From contig CP136064.1 in assembly GCA_032622095.1 (NCBI GenBank), forward strand, positions 145,959,797 through 146,023,796: 64,000 nucleotides of DNA. Direction: 5' to 3'. Source of the stretch: Siphonodentalium dalli. Its lineage: Eukaryota; Mollusca; Scaphopoda; Gadilida; Siphonodentaliidae. Shown in pieces: positions 23,223-35,735 of this stretch. Numbering within the stretch: position 1 is the stretch's first letter; every line of letters begins with the position of its first letter. Under the pieces are notes generated by a model that did not search any database, was not told where the DNA came from, and saw nothing but the letters and a program-made list of their open reading frames with translations. The position numbers and the translations under genes were made by a program.

Positions 23223-23309
23223 CAATATTTGAACTAGCAGCAACAAGAACATTTCCACCTCCATCAATGAAGTTGGTTAAAGAGTCCAGATTGATGGAGC
23301 CACCAAAAT
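23223..23309 (-). CDS. DDOST: DDOST exon 3
   Basis: The exon lies between a TTTTCAG acceptor and a GTGAGT donor, 87 nt, phase 1 at both ends. It reads [20 protein letters not shown] then VLVAASSNI with a trailing G. This is the DFGG...F(I)DGGG..LVAASS segment, one of the most conserved parts of OST48. It joins directly to the SVE end of exon 2 and to the GDP start of exon 4. No frameshift or stop is present, so the gene looks functional. Confidence 0.96.
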
Positions 23310-24655
23310 CTGAAAAGATTATTTATTTAAATATAAATTCATACAAGAGTTGACATCAACTGGCCTACCAGAAGAGTAGCGGAGAGCTGTACATACCAAA
23401 GTCATACCTGCCTAAATTTGTGTTTTGGATGTTACATAAAAAACAAGGGTTGCGCTTGTCGAGTTATTATAAGAGTGAATCTGTCCGACCGAGAATCACT
23501 ACAGTCTGTGGGCCAAAACAAAGTAGAGGTGTGACTGTCCCAATGGGACTAAAGATACCCACCGAGAGGCCAATTGTGATCCGCAGATGTTTAAGGCAAA
23601 AAAAAAAACATACATGTGTTTCCGGTTACCCGACCGACCTGCCAAAATTGGGCCAACCTGGACTCTTTTTTTTTTCAAATTTCAAACCAAACAAAAACAA
23701 AAAACAATTTTATTTTGTTTAATGAATGTATCAAATTGGCATGTAAAGCACACCTATATCGCTAATATATACAAATTTCAAACCAAATAAAAAAACAAAA
23801 ACAATTTTAATTGGCATGTAAATGTAAGCACACCTTTATAGCTAATATATACTATGTACTATGTATACATTAAGCAGCAATAATTTTAGTTGGAATTTTC
23901 AAAAACAATTTACTTCTATTAAAATACATTTGTGTTTGAATCCCAATCTCACCAATAAAATTAATATGCAGTCTTTAAAACCTGCCTGTAGTAATCTTGT
24001 TTGTTCAACTCCCATGTCTTGTGGGAAGTCTTATATGTTAGAGAGCAATATACATGTACATGTAGAAGACTTTCTATAACAGAATTTAAAGTTCCTCTCC
24101 CCAGTCAATCAAGGATTCGTAGTGTTCATACACAGTTACTAATATGTATACAGGCAGTATACAGGCCTGGCATTCTCAGAAATCTAGGAGAGCTAAAAAT
24201 CGCCCTCCTGAAAAGGTCTAGGAGGGCTATTATTTGTGCCGAGCACAGGAGGGCGAAAATGTTTGCCAAATGATTAAATCAGACATAGTAAATATTCCAC
24301 TCCACATGTACAGTATTGATAAAAATAAAGTACATGTCAGTATTAAACTATTACAATAATTGCTGAGTTTGTTGTTTTCATTACACAAAATATTTTAATA
24401 TTAAATAACAAGATATGTTGTTACTTTAGCTAGTAATGTATTTAGTAACAATTCAGACAACTATTCTTTTTACATTTAAGTATTTTATTAGTATTTACAT
24501 GAACATTGAATTTGAAATCCAAATCAGTCCCATTGTATTACGAAATGACAGCGTTGTTTCAGAGTAGCAGCTCTTCTATCGATAGTGGTGATAAATCCAG
24601 TTGCGTGGGAGGCATAACGCAATACTTCAAAGTGACATAACTCTGAACGGTGTGT
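23310..24655. other. DDOST intron 2, left part, no gene
   Basis: AT-rich. Two diverged direct copies of AATTGGCATGTAAA..CACACCT..ATAGCTAATATATAC lie around 23735-23850. The motif CTAGGAG is repeated at 24180-24255. Nothing else recognised. Confidence 0.55.
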
Positions 24656-26330
24656 CTATTTCACAGAGGCATGTGCTTCCGGTGGAAATGTTGCTACAAC
24701 GTAATCAATTTTATCTGCTGCTGTATAGTCTGTGCGTATATTAAATGTCTTATGTATGGCTTCTTGTGAAAGAAAAGAACCTTTACTATCTAGCATATCA
24801 TTTATATACATAATCCCTTTTTCGCGCCAAGAAGTGAAGTTTATTACCTTTCCATATTGTTTTATATTTGAATTATTCCACAGCGTACATGTGGATATAT
24901 TGCAATTATTCATATTTTGTTGTAAAAATTTGACAAATGATAACAAAACGTCATGCCAGAATGGATTTGTTAATTTCTTTGCCTGTTTCTCCAAATAGCC
25001 ATGCTCATATGTAAGGAACATGGGGTCTTCGCATAATGGAATATCTGTGAGGGGCATCCACTTGGCGCTCTTTGTTATGAGGCGTCTCACCCAAGTTATT
25101 TTCATTGACAGCATAAAATTATTGACATTAACCATTTTCAAGCCACCGTTTTTGTAATCTTGGCATACAACTTTGCGTTTCACTCGATCACGTTTTGAAT
25201 TCCATAGAAAATTATAAAGCATAGTGTCCAATTTTTTCATAAATGTTTTATCGGGATTTGGAAGTGACACGAAAAGGTGTGTTAATTTTGGGAGTATAAG
25301 TGATTTTATTACAGTTATTCGACCAATAGGTGTCAGTAATCGGTGTTTCCATGTCTCAATCAATCGTTTCACATCAGCAAATTTTGTATCGTAGTTGATT
25401 TTCATTTTGTCAAGATGTGTATCAAAATGAATCCCTAGAAGATCAAATGAGCTATCAAATCTGATACCAAGATCTGAGCATATAGCATCTCTACGTCCAG
25501 TATAAGAACCTATCCACGATGCCTGACACTTGCTAGGGTTAATTTTCAAACCTGAAAGATTTGCGAACAGTGTTAGTACATTGTATACTTCCCTTAGGCT
25601 TTCTTCTCTGCCGTCTTAAGATGAGAGTTGTGTCGTCTGCATACTGTGTGATTTTGTATTCAAAATTGCCGAGGTTTATACCTTTGATGTGTTTATTAGA
25701 TTTAATCATGATAGCTAAGATTTCTGCGCATATCAGAAAAATATAAGGCGAAATTGGGTCACCCTGCCGACAGCCACGGTTTAGATGGAAACTCTGAGAT
25801 ATATGTCCATTTATCAGAATAGATGAGTTGATATTTGTGTAGAAAGTATAAATCCATTTTTTTATGTCATCACCAAAGTTAAAAAGGTCAAGGCATTTAT
25901 TTATAAATTTCCATGATACTGAATCAAATGCCTTTTCAAAATCTAGCAGGAGCAGAAGACCAGGTTTATCAGCTAATTTTGTCTTATGGATAATATCATA
26001 AATTAATCTAGTGTTGTCTCCAATATACCGATTTTTTAAGAAACCAGTTTGATCATGGCTGATTATATCGGGTAGAACATTTTTCATTCGTTCAGCTACA
26101 TGTATACAAGAGGAAGCTAGTTTATATGTTATATTTAACAGTTATCGGACGCCAGTTCTTTAAAAGATGTCTCTCTTTATCTTTTTTCGGAAGAAGAGTA
26201 ATAAGTCCTTGTTTTTGGGTTATGGATAATTCACCAGTATCAAATGCTACACGAAGGGACTCACAAAGAATTAGACCTAAGTTTTGCCAAAAAAAATTCC
26301 AGAACTCATACAGAAATCCATCCAGTTAAA
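24656..26330 (-). pseudogene. L1/Tx1-like LINE reverse transcriptase, 5'-truncated
   Basis: Coding on the minus strand begins near 26330. It shows GELSITQKQGLITLLPKK, then QTGFLKNRYIGDN, LLLDFEKAFDSVSW (first catalytic Asp), GCRQGDPISPYIFL and QYADDTTLIL (catalytic YADD), then the connection region to a stop at 24656. These are the standard reverse transcriptase motifs in order, and the L1/Tx1 style is recognisable in QTGFLKNRYIGDN. One extra base after the YADD block (about 25618, TCTTAAGA) shifts the frame, so two open frames overlap at 25539-25549. A further frame change occurs near 26110. No endonuclease or ORF1 is present. It lies in DDOST intron 2, on the same strand as the gene. Confidence 0.9.
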
Positions 26331-26885
26331 TTTCAATATTAATTAAGGGATTCTGCATATTCAATACATCATATGTCTTTACCGTTATGTGGTAACGGTA
26401 TGGACAAATGTAAAAACTTTTAAGTTGGTGTCGAAAATAAACTAGGAGATCCCAAGCTTTGCTGGTTTATATATGGAAACTGGTCAAGAAAAGCTTCATG
26501 GTGGGGCATCCCAAATAGAAATATTTTGTGGTCATGAAAGTGACAAATGTCTTTACCGTTATTAGCCCCCTTCTGTGAAAATGACCCAATAGGTACAAAT
26601 ACATGCATATTTTGTGAGGCGGCATTGTGTGTTTCTTTTGATCGCTGTGACGTCATTGTAAAAAAAATAGGCGATAAATATCATCCGCTTACTCGCAAAA
26701 TATCCGTAGGACTCCTCGCAAAGAATCAGCTCTTGCATGAGCCGGGCCTCCCCCAGTGGTACATGTGATTTAGCATACTGGTATTTGTGCTCAAATTATT
26801 TAACTGTGAAATACCTTAAGTAGTAATATTTGACAATCTTTTGTGAATCATGAGTAAAGAATGATGTTCCTTCAGTATCACTTAC
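26331..26885. other. DDOST intron 2, right part, no gene
   Basis: Nothing recognised. The region ends at the exon 2 donor. Confidence 0.55.
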
Positions 26886-26996
26886 CCTCGACAGATGGAG
26901 CAAACAAGATGAGGTTATCATACAGAAACTCTCCATATTTCACCAGTGATAAACTGCTATCATCAGCAGTCTTGAAGGTGAGATCAAAGCCTCTCT
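26886..26996 (-). CDS. DDOST: DDOST exon 2
   Basis: The acceptor is TTTTCCAG just above 26996 and the donor GTAAGT is just below 26886. With the G left from exon 1 the exon reads [20 protein letters not shown], then [17 protein letters not shown], ending one base into the next codon. This is the [13 protein letters not shown]...[10 protein letters not shown] block of OST48, part of the luminal N-terminal domain. Several AG dinucleotides sit at the acceptor (AGAGAGAG). The first one used here keeps the frame and the Glu/Asp-Arg-Gly-Phe match. The gap to exon 1 is 27.9 kb. Confidence 0.96.
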
Positions 26997-27273
26997 CTGG
27001 AAAATAAAAAGAAAGAACCTCAGAACTGAAACACCATTTAAATGGGAACTGTTAAATGTTTATCATTTTAATGTTATATGGCTAGTTTGGTGTGAATAAG
27101 GTTCAAATATAACATCCAATAAAAAATTAGATATAAGTTTATCGATAAGCGTGTTTTTTGCGACTTTTAAAAATCGATTATTATTTCTTAGCTGATTTTG
27201 CTCGAGTCACGTGACCGCAAAACCCGTGACGTCAAAGTGGAACTTACCCCTGCAGACGAACTGTTTACGAAAA

Positions 27274-27453
27274 ATGGCTTCTGCACACAGCATTTCCACG
27301 TCTGAAAGTGACTCTGATCACGAAAATGACGACGAGTTACGTGTTGCGGAGGATCCTGCATCTATGGCAGATACTGAAGATGCCTTTGATGGCTTGCGTT
27401 TGAATATGGGCCCATATTTACATGAACCAGCCGACGAAGAATTCGGAAGATAG
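27274..27453 (+). CDS. Small acidic open frame, unassigned
   Basis: A 59-residue frame from an ATG in good context (GAAAAATGGC): MASAHSISTSESDSDHENDD, then an acidic stretch and GPYLHEPADEEF before the stop. It is preceded by a GC-rich stretch with CACGTG and TGACGTCA sites. The Ser/Asp-rich start followed by a P-Y-x-x-E-P motif resembles the N terminus of some transposon-linked zinc-finger proteins, but no domain is visible. It could be a stranded first exon or chance. I do not assign a function. Confidence 0.2.
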   Translation: MASAHSISTSESDSDHENDDELRVAEDPASMADTEDAFDGLRLNMGPYLHEPADEEFGR

Positions 27454-28945
27454 TCGCATTCTCGCAAGGACAGCGAGACTTAAAATTTAAATTCACCAAG
27501 TCACAGTGTCAACAATCATTGAATCGATCAAATTATCAATGTCATTCATTGTTGACGAAGATTGTCATGACAATTGATTGTTATTCTACAAATGAATAAT
27601 CTAAATCTAACTCTAAAAAAAAAAATTCGAAGAAGACAAGGAAAATAAACCAACAAAATTTGAGGACTGTATCACTATGTCTATGACTATCAGTAGGCCT
27701 ACCCACTCATTCACTGTGAGTGTTAGTACTGTTACTACTGTGACTGTCCCCAGACCCCAGTGAGGCAGGGAGTGTGTCAAAATCTGGTGGAGAACTTAAT
27801 TATAGGAGGTGTGTAACATTAAGTGCTAACAGCACCATCCGAGAATCGTTCGACTTGGGATCTACTGCGTACTAGCACTGCACATTATAGACTTAGTCGT
27901 TATGATGACTTCTTAAAAACAAACATTGAGTGGAACCGCCTTGAACAGTCAGTTGTTGATTCTGGTGATCGGTTACACTGAATGTCTGAAGGATTTATAA
28001 TTATATTAAATATGGATTCTAAGTTCTAGACGCTTCATACCAGTGTCGTGACTCGTTGGATAGAATTCTGAACATTGCCGGAGTAGAAATCGAGTACACC
28101 TGAAGTCGAACAGAACAGATGTCTTATCAACTTTCACGTTGCATTATATATATTGTGACCATATAAATGATATACAACTATAGTGACTTCTTCATTATTT
28201 CACTATCCGATACCATGTCCATGGTCGTTTCATACCATATGTTTTGGTTGTTTCATACCGGATTGTTTGGTTACTTTTTTTTATTTCGTACTTTGGAGAA
28301 AATCATTAATTTGTTTCCCTATGGTGTGACATGCATGTATAGTGATATGGTATCATTGGTATGAAAAGATGAATTTATTTCCAACATGGTGCAAAACGAC
28401 CAAACGACCAAACAATAAGGTACGAAACTACAAAAAATATGGTGCGAAACTACAAAAATATGGTGCGAAACGACTTAAGACGATCCAAAATGTCGTGTAC
28501 CCATTTATATCTCCTCTGCATGGGGAACAACCAGACGCTGACCCTTTAGACTATCAGCATCTAACATCATGAGTCTCCACCAAAGTGCCTACTCTTGTGT
28601 GCCAAATAATTGTACCTGTACTAGTATGTTTATTAATTTTATGAGAAAAATCCACCCTGCACGATGCTTAATAATATCATACATGTAGATCTGCACATTT
28701 AAACAAAATTATGGCTCTGTTCTAAATTTAAATAACAAATGCTATACAAATAGTTTAATTACAAATACTAGTACAAGTACTACAAGAGACTGGATTTTTC
28801 ATTTGAGATGTTGTGCACACGGGGCATGTAGACAACGATGATTACATTTCCCCATGCATGTATCTATTTTAAGCATGTCAATTGCGAAAACTTGCTTTAT
28901 AATCAAGTCTAGATACAAAAATAATTGTTTAAAGGTACTCAATCC
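27454..28945. other. DDOST intron 1, unassigned
   Basis: No gene. A weak inverted repeat, GTTTCATACCGGATTGTTTGG (about 28248) against CCAAACAATAAGGTACGAAAC (about 28410), and three copies of GGTGCGAAAC-type motifs lie at 28420-28475. Confidence 0.5.
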
Positions 28946-29357
28946 GACAGATGCTCCTAAATTACTATTTCTTTGGCTTCTGGGGTAAAAAATATTTGAT
29001 TCGAGTCGAGGAACCTACCCATCAACACTCCGGGTGATCAGATATCAATTTTTGAAGTTTATTATTTCTATTGTTTGTGGCCCAAAAACACGCCGTCAAA
29101 AAGTGGTCTCTGTCAAAATTGTGGATGAAGATGGATAACTCTAAAATCAAGTTATTATTACCACTTGATTTTAGAATTATCCATCTTCATCCGCAATTTG
29201 TCCGTTTGACCTCGTGTTTCTGTACACATCTCGAGAAATAACAAACATAAAAAATCAATATCTGATCACTCTTGAGCTTTGAAGGGTGGGTTCCTCGACT
29301 CGAATCAAATATTTTTACCCCTGAAGCTAAAGAAATAGTAATTTAGGAGCGTCTGAT
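28946..29357. repeat. Foldback element, arms about 195 bp
   Basis: The left arm from ATGCTCCTAAATTACTATTT through GATTCGAGTCGAGGAACC is mirrored on the right through GGTTCCTCGACTCGAATC to AAATAGTAATTTAGGAGC. Inner arms meet around 29150 (GATGGATAACTCTAAAATCAAG against its complement), with a loop of only a few bases. The total is about 412 bp. Target duplications were not found. Confidence 0.88.
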
Positions 29358-30177
29358 CTTCCACAATATATCAACTTTTCTGTGATAATTTTTCTGTTCC
29401 CAGTGAACACACACTTCTATTAAACTATGATTAATTTTGTTCCAGACATTTTCACCCTGCACTTATATTCCACCCTGCAGTATATAATTTGGCACACAAT
29501 ATTATACCGGTAGCTGTAAACAGTAGAGTCTAAAGGCTTTATACCGAATCACAAACACTGATTTAATATCAGTTTGTGTCAGATCAGCATTTGAAGATGG
29601 ATTTATATCTATAGCTTCCTAAATATGTTTTCTATAATTCCCAGGGTAAGTAGTTTCATACGATTTTACAAGAATTTCCTTTCAGTTGGATACTGGTTGA
29701 GCTGGTTTAATTAATATATATCTACTGGAAGCTGACCAATTTAGCATATGAGCTGTTGAAGTTGATCAAATTACTGTCAAATCTTAACTATTGATCATAT
29801 GATGATATCTGCATAAGGATGAACATGTAAGTTTCAGGCTGCTTGGTTATCCATATTCAAATGAAACGAGTGACTCACATTAATTTATTTCAAGAGGATG
29901 AAAGTCATGTTGAGTTGTTACTGAAAATTGTTGATGTCCAATATAAACTCAGATATCTGACATCAGGTTGAACAAGAAGTTTCAGGCTGCTTTCAAAGTT
30001 TGTCAAGAATTTTGTTTCAGTTGAATAGTGGTTGAGCTGGTATCATGAATATACTTGAAAATTGTCCAATTTATTGAGAACTGACAAATGTTATATTTCT
30101 AACATTGGTATTTCACTGGTATGAGATCTAAATCGGTTTGATGAGTGGAACAGAACTAAACATATTGATAATTGATG
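29358..30177. other. DDOST intron 1, unassigned, weak internal duplication
   Basis: Diverged copies of TTTCAGTTG.ATA.TGGTTGAGCTGGT occur near 29680 and 30015, and of AAGTTTCAGGCTGCTT near 29830 and 29975. No gene. Confidence 0.5.
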
Positions 30178-31152
30178 TAGGCTTGCCACGATTATTCGAT
30201 TAATCGACTAACCTTCGGCAGGTGCGGTAGTCGACAGTTAATTACATTCATCGACTAATCGCCCGAGGAGGGGGTGGGTATGGTTATGTAACTTGTGTAT
30301 GTAAGCAGTACTTTTCATCGATCTCATGCCTGGAAGTAACTGTTAACTGCGTATGCAGCTCAATTCCATTGCGGCGTCCTCTGCCTTTGATGTTGCCGCC
30401 GACGTTTGGCGGTCATCTTCAAAGAATTTTGTGTGCGACATCGAAATCTTAATTATGTTTGTTTAACTGTGAATATTAATTAACTATTAGTGCTACTGTG
30501 CTAGATACATTTCCGAAGCGGTTGCCGGTTACGTATATAATATAAACTATTAATTTGTTTCATTATTTCTTGCAATTCTTTATTGAAAATGTCCAGGTTA
30601 TACACAGCAGTAATTATGACTGCATCCCAGTCACCCCAGGGTCCCCCACAAAAGCTCAAATATCTCCCACTGTCTACCTATGTCCTTGTTAACTTCATTA
30701 TAAGTGCACGCCTTTCGCATCAATTTTACCGATTAATGTGATACACGTGACCTGCCGAAATACGCAGTGGCGACTTAAGAGTCGCATCGAGATTAGCTTT
30801 ACTTTGTGCAATTTTGCACAGTTACTGTCACGTCGTGTATGAATTTCCTTTAACTTTAACATTGGCAATATGGGCACTTGGCAGTACTTAATAGTAACAA
30901 AGGGCCTGTAAAAAAAACTACATCGGGACAAATGAGATTATGAGGGCATGAGTATTCCTTGTTGTATACGAAATAAAACAGTGTAAAACACGGAGCATCG
31001 ACAGTTTATAACTGTCTTCAAAATGGAATTAAAGTCATCATAATTTTGCATTTATCCATTGGCATATATTACCGATTAATCGACTAATCGTCGATTATAG
31101 CTGCCGAATGCCGATTAGTCGATTATGAAAACTCATAGTCGTGGCAACCCTA
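30178..31152. mobile_element. Non-autonomous hAT-type element, 975 bp
   Basis: The ends are TAGGCTTGCCACGA (left) and, reversed, TAGGGTTGCCACGA (right). Subterminal GATTAATCGACTAA repeats resemble those of the 14886-20456 element. The 8-bp target duplication AATTGATG is exact (30170-30177, 31153-31160). No transposase inside. Confidence 0.88.
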
Positions 31153-32606
31153 AATTGATGAGCTGTGGCAGGTTCAAATCATTTGGTAGATTGAACTACA
31201 TTGTCATTGATATTTTGTGCAAAAAATAACAAAGTTTATCTGACAGTGATTTCTGCAGTCACTGGGGCAGTGAAGTTGTCGATTACCCTTCTCTCTCCCC
31301 CTGTCTTCAAAAACCGGCACTGTTGTGATGTAGAGTTGATGTCAGGAAACTATATTTTTCTGTGTCTATTTTTAGAACACAGCGGTAGATTTTGAAGAAA
31401 ACAGCAGCACAAATGTCGAATTTACACAGATAAACATATTGTCAGTGTAATTAATCAAGCACAATAATAACTGTATATATTTAGTAACATTATAGCAGTT
31501 GAAACACCATCGGACACTGAAAGTATAATCTTCAGCGTCAGAAAATGTGACGAACATGGTCGGATTTTACAAGTAATTTTTTTTGAAAATTTTACACATC
31601 AAAATACTTCTCCGCGTGGATCTGTGTTTGCTTCGTCTCCAATGAAACCAAAACGGACATTGTATTCAGGTTTAACATCGTTTATTACAAAGTATTAGAT
31701 GTCACAATTTATGGTGATTCAACATGTCAGCCAAATAGATCTTTCTTGTTTGGTAGTCAGTTCTGTTCTGTCATTCTCGGTAGCTGGGAGTGACGTCACA
31801 TCCTCGGGTGCACTCGAACCAGATAACCGTTACTCTTCGGGACCTAATACTGCTACATCAATACAGAGCGCGCGCAAACAATCGATAGTTTCTACAGACG
31901 AGTATCTGAAGAACAAGTTTTGAAAAAAATTAGCGTCATTTGGCGTCGTTAGATGGTATAAAGCAAGAAAATCACGAAATTTGAATGAAAATCGGCAAGT
32001 TCCACGCTCCTTGGTGATGATAAAACAAGAAAAATGGTGCGAATGAATTAGTTTTTGAAACGTCAAATAAAAGGACAGGTGACCTCTATGTAAATTGAAT
32101 ATTTACCCATGATTCAATAGATAAGTCACGATGCGCGATCAGCCAATAATAAACAGACAATAATATATTTTAATACACCGATTAAAAGTTCATAACCTAC
32201 ATTTTATTGGTCGATGCAGTCAGGTGGGTTAGCTTAATAGACAAAATGGCGAATTATGAGCACATTTTGCTGCGACAGCTCTTGCTTTTTTAAAGAATAA
32301 ACGAAGATTTCCAATGTAACTTCACATGGTACAATCTTTAATAGTTTTGCAAACTTTTATCTTAATTTTCCGATAAAAAGCTTACCTCTGCGAAACACTA
32401 ATTATCTACATAGATCAGATGGCTTTTCAAATTACCAAAGTGGATGGCGATGTGTTTGACAACCGGAAAATTCGTTTTAGTATCATAAACGCAAATTTAC
32501 CCATCGCTGACGATTTTCCAGTAGCTACTTCTGGCTATAGTACTGGTACACAGGGTTTGTGATCACCACTAACATTGTTACTTGAACTGTGTTTCTGAAA
32601 GTCGGG
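31153..32606. other. DDOST intron 1, unassigned
   Basis: No recognisable gene or repeat on either strand. Confidence 0.5.
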
Positions 32607-32802
32607 TGTCAGCACATTTTCAAATCCTGTGTACCCTTCAGCACTTTTTTTGGTGAGAGTGATCCCTTCAGCATCACTATGCCAATTGATGAGTATGACC
32701 AGGTCTGGGTAAACCTGAAATGGAGCTACTCCTCAGCACATTTTCAAATCCTGTGTACTCTTCAGCACTTTTTTTGGTGAGAGTGACCCCTTCAGCCATA
32801 GT
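32607..32802. repeat. Direct duplication, about 70 bp, spaced by about 55 bp
   Basis: CAGCACATTTTCAAATCCTG through TTTTGGTGAGAGTGA.CCCTTCAGC occurs at about 32607 and again at about 32735, nearly identical. Confidence 0.85.
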
Positions 32803-32970
32803 CATGATAGTGACGCCAAAATTTCCAACTCCAGAAAATGTTGGAAATTCAAAAAATTCAATCGCTCATAGTCATAACTTTTTTTTTGCTCAATGTCATT
32901 TAAAAAGAATTCATATTTTGGATTCAGAATGAGAATACCTTTAAACTGACACACTATTATAGATAACAAT

Positions 32971-33668
32971 TAAAGGGGTACTGTACCCAAATGTTGTTGG
33001 TTTCTGTAGTCTCCGAGTCGGAGAATAAGGTAACAATTTTTCCATTATTTTAAAGTCTGTTGAGTACGAAGTAGTGTTACGGATGGCAAATTTACCGGAA
33101 TGCAAAAATACAAATTGTTGTTGTCGAGTAATTTTTGTACAGTTTTCAACCAAATGTATCAAATAAAAGTTTTATTATATATGCATACTAGTCCCATATA
33201 CTCATTTATCGTCACTAGTCAGTGAGTGGCTTGAGTTTTCTCCCCGTATCAGCATAATGTTTCAAACGATCGTGTGTGCAATGGGTTTACTAATCCAGTA
33301 TCCCTCAATTATAATTTGATTACGTCTGGTAGGTACACGGAAATTCGTATTTTAATTTACGCCATTTTATGGCTACAGCCATAAATTCAATTTATATTAA
33401 ATTATCAGGTCTGGCAAATGTGAGAATACAGCTAGCTGTATTCAGCTAACCTAGCTGTATTCAGCTATATATTATACTCTCAAACCGGCTGTTTTTCGAT
33501 AATAAACTAGAAGCGCTAATTTGCACATCGAAATTAGGCCACCATATTCTCCGGCCACCCTCAACCAAATCAAAACTGTCGCTTGTTTTCTGACAAAGTG
33601 TTGCCTTTTGTCGACACGGCGATGGTGATTATGTGTGAAAACTTACTACGGCGGTCGATGTCGGTCAT
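32971..33668. repeat. Dispersed repeat, inverted relative of 50770-51233
   Basis: It starts near TTAAAGGGGTACTGTACCC. The block 33405-33668 (GTCTG.CAAATGTGAGAATAC, AGCTGTATTCAGCTAACC, AACCAAATCAAAAC, CGACCGCCGTAGTAAG in reverse) returns in opposite orientation at about 50780-51055. The other copy ends in GTACAGTACCCCTTTAA at 51233. The two are copies of one element family. Its complete limits are not established. Confidence 0.75.
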
Positions 33669-34134
33669 AACAGTTTAATAACTCTCTTATGCAATGCGGA
33701 ATACCTTGAAAAATACATTAAATACAATATTTATCACCGAAGATGGAACATCTTAAACATTCCCGGAAGTATAAATAGGATGCTGCTAAAACGCAGTTTG
33801 GTTGGTGCGTTAAAACAGGTAAAAAGGGGAAAATCTCTAGCCAGAGTTTAACTGAGCGAGTACCACTCACTGCTTGAGCTGACACTCTCCAAAAATACGG
33901 AAATGCATACATGTATGTCGAATCGCGAAAATACAAATAACAATGTTATGTTTAGTAAGTTTTCACACATTATATATTTTCCCGCCAAAACAGATTGAAT
34001 AGTTCTGACTCGCTAACGACCAGGACTTCATGTTTAAAATACTTCAGAAATTATATAAGTCGGATTTTCATTTCAGTTGTCCCTATGTTGTCCCATACAT
34101 TTGCAATATGCCGCACAATATCTGTATATAGGAG

Positions 34135-35192
34135 AGGACCCGAGGCACGTCTGCAGAACATGGAAGATCGTACTGTGATGCCCGAAACAAGTTCTCCAAT
34201 CAACTAAAGGAAGCCCGGAAGTCACACTACACCGACTCAATCAACAAGTGCGAAGGCGACACCAGGCAACTTTTCAAAGTTGTGAAAAAGATGTGTGAGG
34301 AGAAACCGAATGAGACACTACCACCACATGATGAAGCAGGACAATTGGCCGAGCAGTTTGGTGCATTCTTTTCTGAAAAGTAGAACTTATCCAAAAGAAG
34401 ATTGACAACATCACCGTGAAAGCGCCTTGTGTCGACAAAGAGGAAGTCACGGAAACGTTCACAACATTCGACGATCTCGACCTTGACGATGTCGTTAAAA
34501 TCATCAAATGCTCTTCAAATGCATCTTGTGAACTCGATCCTATACCAACAACGCTACTCAAGAAATGTGACTCCCTGATACCTATCATCACCCAGTTGAT
34601 AAACCTATCATTAAGCCAAGGATATGTTCACAGTAGCTGGAAAACAGCCATAGTTCACCCTCTTCTCAAGAAATCCGGTGCTGACCTTGTTTTCAAGAAC
34701 TTCCGACCCGTCAGCAACCTATCCTTCATTTCTAAATTGTGTGAAAAGGCAGTGATAGACCAACTCATTTGGCACAGCGAACAACATGCACCTCTTCCAA
34801 TAAACACTTCTGCTTTCCGTCAACACCATTCAACTGAAACCGCGCTGCTTAAAGTCCAAAATGATATTCTCTGCAGCATGGAAACAAGAAAGGTCACTCT
34901 GCTTGTGCTACTAGATTTGAGCGCTGCTTTCGACACCGTCCGCCACGATATTCTTCTAGATACTCTACAATCTGACTTTGGTGTTCGCGGCACTGCAGCT
35001 ATCTGGTTGAAATCTTACCTCATGAACCGATCACAGCAAATATCCATTAATGGCTCAAAGTCTACAAATTTCCCCATCGAGTGCGGAGTTCCACAAGGAA
35101 GTTGTCTTGGACCCGTGCTGTTCTTATTCTACATTTCGAAATTATTCTCAGTTGTTGAAAGTCACCTCCCTGATGTTCACGGCTATGCAGCA
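34135..35192 (+). pseudogene. CR1/Jockey-superfamily LINE reverse transcriptase, cut at YADD
   Basis: It begins in the linker before the reverse transcriptase (FSNQLKEARKSHYTDSI...FGAFFSEK). A one-base frameshift follows near 34380, then SSNASCELDPIPTTLLK, NFRPVSNLSFISKLCEK, TETALLKVQNDI, LLVLLDLSAAFDTVRHD (first catalytic Asp) and GVPQGSCLGPVLF. It stops within HGYA, exactly where the catalytic Asp-Asp should follow, and passes into tandem repeats. The second half of the catalytic site, thumb and C terminus are therefore missing. No endonuclease is visible upstream. It lies in DDOST intron 1, antisense to the gene. Confidence 0.88.
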
Positions 35193-35195
35193 TGT

Positions 35196-35735
35196 CAGTG
35201 GGTACTACATACCTAGGGGCGCCTGCGGCGCATAAGTTACTATGGGTGGTGGGATGGGGTGGTGGGCTGGTACTACATACCTAAGGGCGCCTGTGGCGCA
35301 TAAGATATCATGGGAGGCGGGATGGGGTGGTGAGTGGGTACTACATACCTACGGGTGCCTCCCATAGCATCTTATGCGCCGCAAGCTCCCCCAGGTATGT
35401 AGTACCCACCCACCACTCCATCCCGCCTCCCATGGTATATTATACGCCGCAGGCGCCCCTATATGTATGTAGGGATAGCTAACATGCTGCAGTTAGTGGT
35501 GGTGAGTGGGTACTACATACATAGGGGTGCCTCCCATAGTATCTTATGCGCCACAGGCGCCCCTAGGTATGTAGTACCCACCCACCACCCCATCCCGCCA
35601 CCCATAGTATCTTATGCGCCGCAGGCGCCCCTAGGTATGCAGTACACACCCACCACCCCATCCCGCCTCCCATAGTATCTTATGCACCGCATGCGCCCCT
35701 ATAGGTATGTAGGGATAGCTAACTTGCTGCAGCAA
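35196..35735. repeat. 68-bp tandem repeat that switches orientation
   Basis: Units start GGTACTACATACCTAGGGGC at 35201, 35269 and 35337 (period exactly 68 bp) and run into GGGATGGGGTGGTG. From about 35345 the same unit continues on the opposite strand (GGTATGTAGTACCCACCCAC) for about five more units. The array thus has two head-to-head halves. Confidence 0.88.

Noticed and set aside
34274-34591. 105-residue minus-strand frame
   Set aside because: It is the antisense shadow of the LINE coding sequence on the plus strand.
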